Origin: Jimgerdemannia flammicorona
Lineage: Eukaryota > Mucoromycota > Endogonomycetes > Endogonales > Endogonaceae
Reading direction: 5' to 3'
Assembly: GCA_003990745.1 (NCBI GenBank)
Contig: RBNI01003786.1
Coordinates: forward strand, 1-15,210
Length of the DNA stretch: 15,210 nt
Under the pieces are notes generated by a model. The model ran no database searches, was not told the origin of the DNA, and was given only the letters and a program-made list of their open reading frames with translations. Below, piece after piece: positions 1-9,000 of this stretch; within the stretch, counting starts at the first letter, position 1, and every line of letters begins with the position of its first letter. The position numbers were made by a program, and so were the translations under genes.

Positions 1-1
1 A

Positions 2-433
2 GAAGTCAATGGGAATACTCTCCAGAAGATCCAGATTCATCAAGAGAATCTTGTCTTGGCCAGACGATTACTACAGGTCCACCAACTTCAGGCCCACTAT
101 GCAATAGGAGAACAATTGCAGAACCTCTCAGTCCCAGAGCAAACATATATCAGAAATACCACAGGATTATCAAGGAGAGATGTTACTGCTGCTGACAGAC
201 TCTACACCCTCTACAAGCGAAACCCTGCAGCTTTGATGCAAGCACAATTCTCCTGGCATGATATATGAGGAATGAACCTAACCACCTACCTGAGCATTAT
301 CAATACTGTCGAGATCCTATTCCCAGAAGAAGAAGAGGAACCCTTGGAATGGAGTGACCATGGTACAGATGACGAAGATAACAGAACAGGTATTGATGCG
401 GAAGAAGCTTACCCACACTGGAAGGATGACTAA
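2..433 (+). pseudogene. 3' end of an unrecognised ORF, probably the last ORF of an LTR retrotransposon
   Basis: The frame is open from the left edge, so the gene begins outside the window. It reads to a TGA at 266-268 and continues in the same frame to a TAA at 431-433. The visible part is hydrophilic and Gln/Leu/Arg-rich, with the stretch RRDVTAADRLYTLYKRNPAA at about residues 59-78 of the fragment. Beyond the TGA the tail is strongly acidic (a run of Glu near position 330, then several Asp/Glu). I recognise no protease, RT, RNase H or integrase motif. It ends 28 bases before a purine-rich tract and the likely LTR start, which is where the last ORF of an LTR element would end. The TGA may be a decayed TGG or CGA codon. 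A host gene fragment is possible but less likely. Confidence 0.45.
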
Positions 434-460
434 AAGATAGTCTGGGACAGACCATCCTTT

Positions 461-469
461 AGTGGGGGC
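461..469 (+). other. Polypurine-tract-like sequence
   Basis: AGTGGGGGC lies immediately before a TG dinucleotide that starts the repeat-rich putative LTR, and 28 bases after the upstream ORF stop. A purine-rich tract directly against the 3' LTR is the usual second-strand primer site of LTR retrotransposons. It is short and contains a T and a final C, so the call rests mostly on its position. Confidence 0.35.
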
Positions 470-508
470 TGATGTGATGAACCAGGATGAACCACCTGAA
501 TTATACCT

Positions 509-548
509 TAGCCAGATGATGTGAACAATTAGCCAGATGACATGAACA
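509..548 (+). repeat. 21-bp direct repeat, two units, in the LTR
   Basis: TAGCCAGATGATGTGAACA (509-527) recurs as TAGCCAGATGACATGAACA (530-548), with two differences and a spacing of 21 bases. The pair lies about 40-80 bases upstream of the TATA box, where enhancer-like repeats sit in an LTR U3. A regulatory role is only inferred from position. Confidence 0.6.
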
Positions 549-586
549 CTCAGTATAGCAACCAGCAACCGTTGCTGTGGAAATTG

Positions 587-594
587 TATAAATA
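587..594 (+). promoter_or_regulatory. TATA box of the LTR promoter
   Basis: TATAAATA is a near-perfect TATA box, 117 bases into the putative LTR. Transcription would start near 615-625, at the 5' side of the 19-21-bp repeat cluster. No gene starts just downstream, so an LTR promoter is the natural reading. A chance match cannot be excluded in moderately AT-rich DNA. Confidence 0.4.
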
Positions 595-620
595 GCCAGA
601 CTACCAGATAGGGTATATCT

Positions 621-679
621 GTGCAGGACCTGCATACTTGTGCTGGACCTGCACACTCATGCTGGACCCGCACAACTTG
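621..679 (+). repeat. Three units of a 19-21-bp dyad repeat
   Basis: Three adjacent units share the core GTGC(A/T)GGACC(T/C)GCA, starting near 621, 640 and 659. Each core has dyad symmetry: the first is TGCAGG-A-CCTGCA, with 6-bp arms, and the second is GTGC...GCAC. They lie just downstream of the TATA box, so they would fall in the transcribed R or 5' leader part of the LTR. They could bind a dimeric protein or fold in RNA; neither can be shown here. Confidence 0.55.
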
Positions 680-760
680 CCATAGATAGCAAATCTATAG
701 TTAGCCACATAGTAACTGGATAGCAACCAACTTGTATAAAATATCTCAGAAATCAGAGTG

Positions 761-766
761 AATAAA
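761..766 (+). terminator. AATAAA polyadenylation signal in the LTR
   Basis: A canonical AATAAA lies 167 bases after the end of the TATA box. In an LTR this order marks U3-R and the site where element transcripts end. The hexamer is common by chance, so this depends on the LTR call. Confidence 0.35.
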
Positions 767-1053
767 CCTCAGTTCCGAAATACAAAGCAAAAGACAAGTC
801 TGCCTACTACACTTCGAGAGATATGCCTGCCAAAAGCCACTTGATCCTAAAGGAATTGGATTGCAACACTTAGGAGAAACGCCTGCTCTACAGCCACTAC
901 TAGGAGATTGTGAGCTTTGCCCCTTTCCCACTCCGGTCCACTTTCCGATACAAAGAACGAGTCCGTTTTCAAGAGAAGTCCGCTATGTTTTGGTTCGCTT
1001 GCCAGATAAGTCTGAAGAACCCAAGTTTCCACATTCCCAGAGAGCCTTGCCAC

Positions 1054-1140
1054 AAGCCAGTCCTTGACGCAACTTCACAGTAGAGCCAGTCTATCGACGC
1101 AACTCCGCACAAATGAAGCCAGTCTCGACGTAACTTGCCA
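1054..1140 (+). repeat. About 30-bp imperfect tandem repeat, three units
   Basis: The core AGCCAGTC...GACG(C/T)AACT occurs three times, starting near 1054, 1084 and 1116, with small length changes between units. The repeats are CpG-containing and lie inside the putative LTR next to the 63-bp repeats. They are non-coding as far as I can see. Confidence 0.55.
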
Positions 1141-1153
1141 AGAATCTGAGTTA

Positions 1154-1400
1154 TTTCCCAGAAGCCTGCCGATTCTGGAGAATCCACGTCATCCGCCGTT
1201 TCTAAGTTATCTGTCGTTTCCCAGTTGAAGCCCGCCGATTCAGGAGAATCTGCGTCCTCCGCCGTTTCGAGCTATCCGCATTCCCAGAAGAACCTGCGCC
1301 GCCCGAGTTATTATTCCCAGAAGAATCATATTCGCGCCATCCGAGTAGTATTCTCAGTTAAAGCCGAATCCGCGACATCTGAGTTATTCATTATTCCCAG
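1154..1400 (+). repeat. 63-bp imperfect tandem repeats, breaking into shorter units
   Basis: Two close units of about 63 bases (1154-1216 and 1217-1279) share TTTCCCAG, GCCGATTC, GGAGAATC, CCGCCGTTTC and a trailing AG(T/C)TATC. From 1280 on the same words (TTCCCAG, GAGTTATT, GAATCCGCG) recur at irregular, shorter spacing to about 1540. This points to repeated slippage or unequal exchange. An ORF of about 70 codons crosses these repeats, but its codons are just the repeat words, so I do not treat it as a gene. Confidence 0.6.
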
Positions 1401-1825
1401 TGAGCCTAGGAAGAATCCTCACCAGTATAATTCCCAGTAAGGAGAATCCGCGCCATCTTCTATTCCCAAACCGCCGCTTTTGGAGAATCCGCACCAAATC
1501 GAGTTATCCACCAGATCGCCGCCTTCCCAGTTGACCCGCATAAGGAAATCCATTCGCGCTACACAAGATCGTCATGCAGAAATCGCATAAGGAGAACCGC
1601 TAAATTGCCAGACCATCACGCATAAGGAACCCATCGCGCTACACAGGAAATTCTACCATTCCCAGTTGACCCAAGAAGGAAAAGACATACAAACCGCCAC
1701 TACACCCAGAGAACCATCCCAATAAGGAAATCGCTTGCACAGTATCCAGATCTTGACTATTATACCGCTAAACACCAAAGACCTCAGGAAATCTTAGAAC
1801 ATTTTATTGCTTTTGACAAAGTAAC

Positions 1826-1839
1826 TGGGGGCTCAAGCC
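1826..1839 (+). other. Possible primer binding site
   Basis: TGGGGGCTCAAGCC starts with the TGG expected to pair with a tRNA 3' CCA and lies 7 bases after the putative LTR end. It is not the usual initiator-Met sequence and I cannot assign a tRNA. The matching place in the second copy (2213-2300) is conserved in position but changed by G-to-A. Confidence 0.25.
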
Positions 1840-1898
1840 AAACTACGTCAACCCCCAACCTTGTAATTTGCCTCCATTGAGCTGGGCACATTACAATA

Positions 1899-2096
1899 CT
1901 TATCAGACTAAGTATGAAGATCTGATTTTGATATACTTATTAGACAAAGCCAGAAGAACTTAAGAAATCTACTACATTTTAATATGCTTACTAGATAAAG
2001 TTAAAAAAACTTAAGAAATCTACTATATTTTAGTCTGCTTATCAGATAAAGTCTGAAGAATTTAGCAACTATCTTGAAGATATCTACTACTTTCAG
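1899..2096 (+). repeat. 51-bp tandem repeat, two full and two partial or altered units
   Basis: Units at 1936-1986 and 1987-2037 are exactly 51 bases each and share CTTA(T/C)TAGA(C/T)AAAG and the core ACTTAAGAAATCTACTA. A partial unit precedes them (1899-1935), and a longer altered unit follows (2038-2096), starting CTTATCAGATAAAGTCTGAAGAA. The repeats lie just after the putative primer site, so they would be in the 5' leader of the LTR element. Confidence 0.65.
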
Positions 2097-2212
2097 AAAG
2101 ATCTACCAAAATCACAGAATTTATACTATTTAAGAATTTTGCTAAATCTATATTTAATTAGAAAATTATTAAAATTATTTATATTATATAAATAAGAGAG
2201 AACTATTGAATA

Positions 2213-2300
2213 TTTTTATACTTTTTAACAAAGTAACTAAGAGCTCAAGCCAATTTATATAGCTGCTACAATCTTGTAATTTGTCTCTATTAAACTGGTA
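2213..2300 (+). repeat. Second, degenerate copy of the LTR-end/leader junction
   Basis: This aligns with 1802-1890. Both read (C/T)TTTT(G/A)ACAAAGTAACT, then GCTCAAGCCAA, then CTTGTAATTTG(C/T)CTC(C/T)ATT(G/A)A. Most differences are C-to-T or G-to-A in this copy. Similarity runs a little upstream into the putative LTR end as well, so the copied unit spans the junction. It may be a remnant of an older element of the same family or a local duplication. Confidence 0.6.
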
Positions 2301-2530
2301 TATTATACTACTAAAGATAATTTAACTAATAATAAGTTGTAAAATAGATTATAAATAATAGATAATAATAGTTAATAATAGATAATAGAAAATAGACAAC
2401 TATGTAACTAAATAAATAATAATAAATAATAACTAAGTTTAGAATAATAAGTAAGTATAGAATAATAATAGTAATATAATGAATAATGAATAATGAATAA
2501 CTAAGTATTATAATAAGCTAGTAAAAATAT

Positions 2531-2708
2531 CTTTCTCCAGTAATATTCAGGTTATACAATCTTCTGCCAACTCTCATGACACAGTTTTTGGAGAAATAAT
2601 ACTAGTAATATGGTAAGTGATGAGCATTCTGAGGTGTGTACTGAATAGGGGGACTTAAGTATATTTGATTAGCAATATGTAGAGAGAGGTCCAGGCTTGG
2701 GGAGAAGT
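2531..2708 (+). other. 5' UTR of LINE copy A
   Basis: The stretch is collinear with 9355-9532 of copy B. Recognisable blocks are CAGGTTA(T/C)ACAA(T/C)CTT and CTGAGGTG(T/C)(G/A)TACTG. No promoter motif is evident; LINEs normally carry an internal promoter here, but the sequence does not identify one. The shared start gives the element's 5' boundary to within a few bases. Confidence 0.6.
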
Positions 2709-3413
2709 ATGAGAGACCTGTTGGTAGGAGGATATAGAAGGGAAGAGAGCAGTATTAGAGGATAGGAGATTGGGAGAGTGAGCTTTATGAATAAGATAAA
2801 GGAGAGATAGCTGGTAACTAGACTGGAGAACTGGCTGAGGAGAGGCAAGGAAATGACAAGGAATATAAGGCAGCAGCTGTAGGGGGGAGTCTCTCTGGGG
2901 GGCCAGAGTAGTGGGGCTGATGATATAGTGGCTGAGGAAGTGACTACTGATGAGAGTATAACAGATAATCTGAAAAAAAAATCTAGATGAGACTGCTGAT
3001 GATAAACTGAGTTGTGGGAAGAACACAAGGCCTAGTGATCTGGCTGATGGTGTAATAGATCTGGTAGTAGTCCTGTTACTCAAGAAGTCAATCTCAGAGT
3101 TTACAGTTACATTGTGCTTCCAGGGCTTGGCAGTGATAGTGAAAATGGTTTTGGGGTTGATCATGAAGCAGATAGATAGTACAGTGTCTGTTAAGTTTCT
3201 GAGGGGCCTGGAAGGGGTGAAGGTGAGCTTTGAGGAGACTGGGCCATTAGAGGAGACACTGAAGACAGAGTTGATGGTTGGGAAGGTGAGTGTCTCAATA
3301 GTATGCTATTTGAGGTGGAATCCTAGGATAGTATAGCTTCTGGTGAAAGGTGACTACTGTAGAGATGAGAAGGAGAGTTGAGGAAGTCATGGCTGAGTAT
3401 AGAGAGGTGGTTG

Positions 3414-3418
<5 letters not shown>
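2709..3418 (+). pseudogene. LINE copy A ORF1, 5' part (up to the copy C insertion)
   Basis: The ATG at 2709 corresponds to the ATG at 9533 in copy B. A TAG at 2808-2810 lies exactly 99 bases into the frame, as in B. Around 3070-3340 the product is clearly related to B ORF1: KKSIS(E/A)FTVTLCF and, further on, KFL(R/K)GLEGVKV. This is the first RRM-like block. Small indels near 2970 shift the frame relative to B. The reading breaks at 3418, inside the second RRM-like block, where copy C is inserted; it resumes at 4824. Confidence 0.75.
3405..3418 (+). repeat. Target-site duplication, left copy
   Basis: AGGTGGTTGATGTA directly precedes the T-tract. It recurs as AGGTGGTCAATGTA at 4810-4823 on the other side of the inserted copy C: 12 of 14 bases match, with one C/T and one G/A difference. 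Copy B at 10232-10245 has AGGTGGTGGATATT at the matching, uninterrupted place, which shows the pre-insertion site. Confidence 0.85.

Positions 3419-3474
<56 letters not shown>
3419..3474 (-). other. Poly(A) tail of LINE copy C (56 nt)
   Basis: There are 56 consecutive T on the plus strand, adjoining the left target-site duplication at 3418. On the minus strand they directly follow ACTATA, the same bases that end copy B at 15202-15207. The tail has no interruption, although the element body carries many changes. Confidence 0.95.
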
Positions 3475-3477
<3 letters not shown>

Positions 3478-3495
3478 GTTACTTAGACTCTGTCC

Positions 3496-3501
3496 TTTAT
3501 T
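3496..3501 (-). terminator. Polyadenylation signal of LINE copy C
   Basis: TTTATT on the plus strand is AATAAA on the minus strand, 21 bases before the poly(A) tail. Copy B has AATAAA at the matching place (15181-15186), so the signal is conserved in the family. Confidence 0.8.
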
Positions 3502-3559
3502 AACACTCTGTCTATCCTCTATAAAATATACTATTCCCACCCCTATCCTATCCCCCTAG

Positions 3560-4809
3560 AGGGGCCCCCCCTCTTCTCCACCTCTATGTGATGAAAGACA
3601 ACTTTATCATTCACTATTGCCACTCACCCATTACTCTGTTGATAGATCTCTTTCACTAGATGGTGGCATCACTCATTCTGGGGACCTCAATCAACCCACA
3701 ACCTAGTCAGCAAATCTCCCAACAACCCCTCCCACCTTAACAACTTCTCCTGTACACCAATCTATTGCCCCTCCTCAAATACAAAAAGCCAATATCTAGC
3801 CAGCCCTATCCACACTACTAAAACCCACCCTACAGTAAGCTAACCATTGCCCACCCCATCTACCAACCAAGATCTCAAATCCTCCCAGTGACCCCTCTTT
3901 CCATCTGGCCTCCTCTCTACTCCCAGCCAGTCTCTTACTGCTATCTAAAAGTCTCCTAGAACCTCACACTCTCCCAGCTAATGTTGGGCATCTGTACAAA
4001 TTCTCCAACTTGCCCTACATTATAACACTCCTCACAATCTAATTGGCCACCATCCACCAGATGCCCAGCATGAAAATTCAACATGACATTCCTCTGTAGC
4101 ATCTGCCACCATACTACCCAGAACTTGAGAGGAAGCCATCTCTGCACCTCAGCACTCCACAACCAGACTCCTGCTCAGTCCCACTCCTCACCAATCCATA
4201 CTGCCTGCCAGCTACTTGGCCAAAGATCCTGGCCAAGACCCCACTGACACTCCACTCTATCACCAATATCAAACTCTACAAGGGGAACACCCCCCAGAAG
4301 CAGTCTGTTCCATTGCCACATAGCTGGACCCCACATCATCTCCCCCTTATTGCTTCACTAGTACAGGCTGATATAGTGTACTCCATCTACCACCCCCCAC
4401 CAGAAGCCCTTATGCCATAGCCATCAGCTTCCATCCAGACCCACTAGAGAGAGCAAATCACCCAAGGACCCTTGTGGAGAGAACCTCATCTCTCATACCT
4501 TCTGCATCAACAGTACCCAACCCCATCCCTGCAAATCAACAGCCCTTTTCAACCACTATGTATGTAGACAGTGTAGCCTCTTAGGAAAGTTCACTAGGCC
4601 TAGCCCTCCCCAAACCACTAGTGTTGCCAGAGTGTCCCAACTTATCTGTGACTGCCTCTCTGCCCAAATCCAGTCTCTAGTCAATTTCATCAGTCTCTTC
4701 ATCACCCAAGCTGTAAAGTCCAAATGGTATACAACATACCACAGCTTAGGGAATCAGTAGATATTCAGGATTGAAACCTGGCCTACTAGAGAGATGTGGC
4801 AACCTCCCA
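3560..4809 (-). pseudogene. LINE copy C: fragment of ORF2 (post-RT region and C-terminal finger)
   Basis: The minus-strand reading matches the end of copy B ORF2: a region like LPKLWYLVYHLDFPAWVVKR, then KFWVVWWQMLQRNVMLNF (within 3956-4162), then CEECYNVGQ. The last region is the first half of the CCHC finger. After VQMPN a small indel shifts the frame, so the His and last Cys are lost from the reading. Several other stops are present. At two places it keeps TGG (minus strand, near 4670-4672 and 4316-4318) where both A and B have stop codons. It encodes no RT domain and cannot move itself. Confidence 0.8.
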
Positions 4810-4823
4810 AGGTGGTCAATGTA
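4810..4823 (+). repeat. Target-site duplication, right copy
   Basis: AGGTGGTCAATGTA follows the 5'-truncated end of copy C and repeats 3405-3418 with two transition differences. Downstream, copy A ORF1 continues in register with copy B. Confidence 0.85.
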
Positions 4824-6020
4824 GGGTTTAGGGTCTGGGAAGGGACCTCCTTCTAGACAGAGGATGTTGACATCCGAATTCAGCTAGCAGAGAGAGAGGC
4901 TACTGGGAAGGCATGATTGGCCTTCAGTAATGATTTGGAGTATCTTTGTATATAAGGTGATGAGGGTGAAAGAGAGTGAGGAAGAGGAAGAGGACCTGTT
5001 AGAGGTACTGAAGGAGCTGAGTAGTACAGTAGAGTAGAGGGTGAAGGCTTGGAAGGTATATATAGAGTCAACACACTTGGAGATTATTGATGGGAAGTGT
5101 GTCCACATGGATAAGGGGCTGTGGGAGAGGTCTCAAGAATGCAAGAGGCAGAGGGAGCTACTGGCAAAACTAGAGAGAGAGGCAAAGAGGGCTGCTGGAG
5201 GTAGTAGGGATACTGGAGGAGCCAAAGTGAGTGTCTAGACCAGTAGAAGTGGAGAAAATATAGAGGTAGATCTGGAAGAGATCGGGAAGGCACCAAGTAA
5301 GGACCCATATGAAGATGGTACATTAGAGGTCTGGAAGGATATTCCTCCTCCTCTTATTAGGTGGGGACTAGCTGCAAGAGGCCAGGTAGTAGAGGATGTG
5401 CTAATGTATAGTGCCCAGTGAGTGCACTTTGGAGTTTCTGAGGTAGCAAAGGGGAGTCAGGTGGTAGCAGCTGGTGAGGATGAACTGGTAGATGTCCTGG
5501 AGGTAGAGTGGGATGAGACTGTGAGCACAGAAGCAGATACTTCAATACTGGGTGAAGAAAGGCCAGTGACTCCAGAGGGAAAGGAGGTGGAAAACCTACT
5601 ATAGATGTGCTAAATGATGATGAACAACTTCACAGCTGAAGAGTTGGGAGAAGTGGACCTGAGAGTGAGAGTGATGAGTATTGGACACAGATTCTGCATA
5701 GTAATAGAGTGGTGGAGGTGTTAAAGGCAGAGGTACTTGTAGTTTTCCTGGAGGAAAAAGGGTATGAGGTTGATAAGGAGAGGGAGGCTGAGCTGGCAGT
5801 TGCTGCTGATGAGTGGGCTGCCTTCTGTTGGACAGAGTATTATGGATTATAGCTCTGGTAGGAGGCCTGTCTGAAGTATCATAATAATTTTGAGGAAAAG
5901 GAGGATAGGGAACTAACTAAACTTCTGGTTGGATTGGAGATAAGGAGAGTTGAAAAGGAGGTGGTAGCTGGGGAACATGACTTGAACTTGGCTCAGAAAA
6001 GGATGGATGTGAAGTTGTAG
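4824..6020 (+). pseudogene. LINE copy A ORF1, 3' part (after the copy C insertion)
   Basis: The sequence picks up at the point where 3418 stopped, as shown by GGGTCTGGGAAGGGACCTC, shared with B at about 10254. Recognisable pieces are WERSQECKRQRELLAKLERE (about 5126-5185), DPYEDGTLEVW (about 5306) and FGVSEVAKGSQVVAAGEDEL (about 5430), matching B. It ends with TAG at 6018-6020, near the B stop. Several TAG/TGA codons interrupt it. The C-terminus is Glu/Lys-rich and probably helical. It cannot be translated as one protein. Confidence 0.75.
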
Positions 6021-6063
6021 AGAGCAGATATGACTTTTAATATTATTTCTTATAAATAATATA

Positions 6064-9000
6064 ATGAATATTTTTTTTTTGAATGTGAATGGGCTGCAGA
6101 GTTCAGTTAGGCATCAGAACATTTTTACTTGGTTGAAGAGCTTGGAGGCTGATCTCTTTCTTCTGCAGGATATTTGATGTGAAGATAATTTAAATAGACT
6201 GAAATAGACAATGGAATGAAGAGGAGAGGCAGTTTGGAAGGATAAGGTTGGGATCCTGGTACAGAGAGGCAGAGGGGAGATATAAGATATAAGAAGCTAG
6301 AGAGACAGGCTAGTCTAGGGAGAGTGGATTCAACCAGGTTGAGAGCCAGTTATAGTGGGGTCCTGCTACTGCTCTGCTGTATATAGTGAGAGAGTAGATT
6401 GGGCAAAGAGAGTGAGACCCTCATGGAGGCTGGAGTGGATATTTTTAGAGAGGACTTTAATATAGTTAGGGAGGCATTGGTGGATAGAACTGATAGAGGA
6501 CAGGGGACTGAGGGCAGGAGTGGGGGGTTGGAGATGTAGAAGGAAGTTGAGAGGTTGAGTTCTTTGATAGATGCTGGCAGGGGGTTCTGGAGTAATCAGA
6601 GAGTATATATATATATATTAGGCTAATGGTCTAGATATGAGAATTGACTGGATGCTGATGGCAGACTGCTGGGGCTTGGATGTTTGGAAGTCACTAGAGG
6701 CTGAGTAGTGTCCATGATCTGATTACTGGGGACTATTGGAGCAGGGACATTTTGGGAGAAGTGAAGATGGGTCTGGACATTGGCACCTCAATTCCTCTTT
6801 ATTGGCTGAGAAGAGTTTGTGGGACAAGTGGGTGGAGGACATTCAGCAGAGAATGGAGGGCTAGATACAGAAGGGGGCTGCAGTTAGTGTCCAGTAGGTG
6901 AGATTGAAGGAGGCTATTAGGGTTTACTAGAGTGAGACTGATAAGGAGACAGGAAGGCAGAGAAGGAGGAAAGTAACCTGGACTTCTGCTAGATTGGCTG
7001 GACTTTTGGAAAACTGGGTTAGACTCTTGGCCCTAGAGAGAGTAGAGAACTAGAGGGTGATATGAGCAAGGCTGGAGATTGTGGAGTTACAACAGGTGTT
7101 GAGGGAGGAGGAGATGAGAGTGTAGGGTTTGGCTATATGACTATGCTGGCAGAGGGTAGAGGAGAGAGAGAGGCCCTCACAGTACCTTTCAAGGACCCTT
7201 TGGGTAAGAAGAGTGAAGCAGTGATGAGAAGGAGTTCTTGATTCTAGTGGTCTGCTAGTACATAGTTCACAAGACATTCTGGGCTTATTGAAGGAAAGGT
7301 GGAGTGGTTTGTGGAGTGAGGAGGAGGGTGGAGCTAATGCTGCCATCATAGAAAGCACTTTGGAGGAATGGTATCCACTGCAGACTAATGGGCTGGAGGA
7401 CTTAGTGGGACTAGTTCAGGAGGAGGAAATTCACCAGATTCTTGCTGTAACTATGCTGGACACAGTACCAGGAGAGGATGGATTGCCCTGGGACTTTTGA
7501 AAGAAGATGGTGGATGTCCCTGGAGTGATGGGGAAGTTGATGGCACTTTGTGACTTGGTATTACAGTCTGGGAGGTGGGTGGGGGAGCAGGATCTGGGGC
7601 TGGTGGCTCTGCTCTTTAAGGATAAGAGTAGGAGGGAGAATTGGAGGAACTGGTAGCCCATCATGCTACTAGACATGGACAGGAAGTTGGTCACTAAGGT
7701 GGTGGTGGTGCAGCTGTAGAAGGTGGTCTAATAAGTCTTAGTGAGGAGCAGTGAGGTTTTGTAGAGGGCTGACTTATTAGGGATAGCATGACCTAGGTGT
7801 ATGGTATTATTGAAGGAGCTCAAGCCTGTAGACTGGATGGGAGATTGATCTTCTTGGATCAGAAGAAAGCATATGACCATATATGGTATATCTGGCTGAC
7901 AAAGATTCTAGACAGGATTGGGGTCTCTCAGTAGTTCTAAGTGACAATGATCAGTCTACTGGAAGGGAGTAGAGCAGTGCTCATATACAATAAGCATAGA
8001 GGGGTGGCATTTCCTTTAAGGAGGGGAGTTCTTTAGGGAGACCTGCTGTTCTCTATTTTGTATACTCTGTCCTTGGAGCCATTGTTGGATAAGATTAGGT
8101 GAAAGATTGCAGGGCTCTTTATATTCAGCATTGTGTGAAAGGTTGGAGCCTTTGTGGATGATATGGTAGTTGGTCTGGGGTCGATTGCTGATGTCAGGAA
8201 ACTCCAAGAAACAGTAGAGTGGTACAAGACACACTCTGGGGCTAAACTTAACTGATATAAGTATAAAACAATAGTGTTAAGTAATAGCCTGGTAAGAGGG
8301 GATATCATTGGAACATTTGTCTCTGCTGGAGAGGCTGTGAGGTACTTAGGCATCTACCTCTCAGTGTATAGATCAGTCCTACTATGACCTTGGTGGGAGT
8401 GATGAGTGGTCATCTGGAGGGAGGTCCTGTGAGGTTGGAGAGGCCACCATCTCTCTTTAGTGGGGCATATTATAATTTTGAATGTCTACTGGCTACCAAA
8501 GTTGTGATATTTGGCATATCATCTTAACTTTCCAGACTAGGTAGTAAAGAGGCTCTTGAAGATGGCCAAAGATTAGATCTGGGCTGAGCAGAGGAGTTAG
8601 ATTAGCTGGGAAATCTTGTCATTACCAGTGGCTAGAGGAGGCCTTGGGCTGGTTGACTTCCTGAAGAGGTTGCATTGTCTAAGAGCATAGTGGTTGAAGA
8701 GAGTAGTGGAACTGAGGGGTAGTAGCTGGATACCTCTGATAAAGAAGGTCTGGGAGATGAGATACTCACTGAGAGGAGCTACCAGAGATTTACTGTCCTT
8801 AGTGGGGCTTCCAAATAGTGGGCATATGAGATTTAAGGGCTTCTGGTGAGGAGTAGTAGATGGGGTTCACTGTATCAGAATTTACTAGCAGAGAGATAAA
8901 GGAGAGGTATCTTGGGGCCCAGCAATGTAAAGATGGGATTGAGTGTTGCTGGGGAGTGCCCCTCTTTTGGACTTTGATATTGGTGATGGAGTAGAATGCC

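Larger units (their letters stand above)
470..1818 (+). mobile_element. Putative LTR (solo LTR or 3' LTR) of an LTR retrotransposon
   Basis: The segment opens with TGATGTGATGA after a purine-rich tract. It contains a TATA box, an AATAAA about 170 bases further on, several short tandem repeat families and no convincing long ORF, and it can be read as ending in GACA at 1815-1818, a TG...CA pair. The left boundary is the better supported one. The right boundary was chosen because a second degenerate copy of the same junction lies at 2213-2300 and because a TGG-starting primer-site-like sequence follows. At about 1.35 kb it would be a long LTR. The second LTR is not in the window, so the two ends could not be compared. 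The segment keeps many CpG sites, unlike the DNA to its right. Confidence 0.45.
1819..2530. other. AT-rich non-coding tract with decayed LTR-element remnants
   Basis: No ORF of note and no RNA gene was seen. The right part (about 2320-2520) is almost pure A/T with short runs of ATAATAATAA type. The left part holds the primer-site-like sequence, the 51-bp tandem repeat and a second copy of the LTR/leader junction. The base composition contrasts sharply with the CpG-rich LTR on the left and the G-rich LINE on the right. It is best read as heavily mutated leader or internal sequence of the LTR element, plus old intergenic DNA. Confidence 0.6.
3419..4809 (-). mobile_element. LINE copy C: 5'-truncated insertion of the same family, with poly(A) tail
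   Basis: Read on the minus strand, this 1,391-bp segment starts inside ORF2, just after the RT domain (equal to about 13862 of copy B or 8428 of copy A). It runs to the 3' end: an AATAAAG signal, ACTATA, then a 56-nt uninterrupted poly(A), which is the T-run at 3419-3474 on the plus strand. It is flanked by a 14-bp target-site duplication and splits ORF1 of copy A. Strong 5' truncation, a poly(A) tail and a target-site duplication are the hallmarks of target-primed reverse transcription. Its end also defines the family's 3' terminus, which copy B reaches at the window edge. Confidence 0.92.

Noticed and set aside
317..673. Antisense open frame of about 118 codons
   Set aside because: It crosses the end of the upstream ORF, the purine tract and the LTR promoter; no motif seen.
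1225..1440. Sense open frame of about 71 codons in the LTR
   Set aside because: It is made of the 63-bp repeat words and has no recognisable domain.
470..1818. CRISPR-like array because of repeated short units
   Set aside because: Repeats are adjacent and imperfect with no unique spacers, and the window is eukaryotic retroelement DNA.
2655..3164. Antisense open frame of about 170 codons over copy A ORF1
   Set aside because: Shadow of the G-rich ORF1 strand; no independent similarity.
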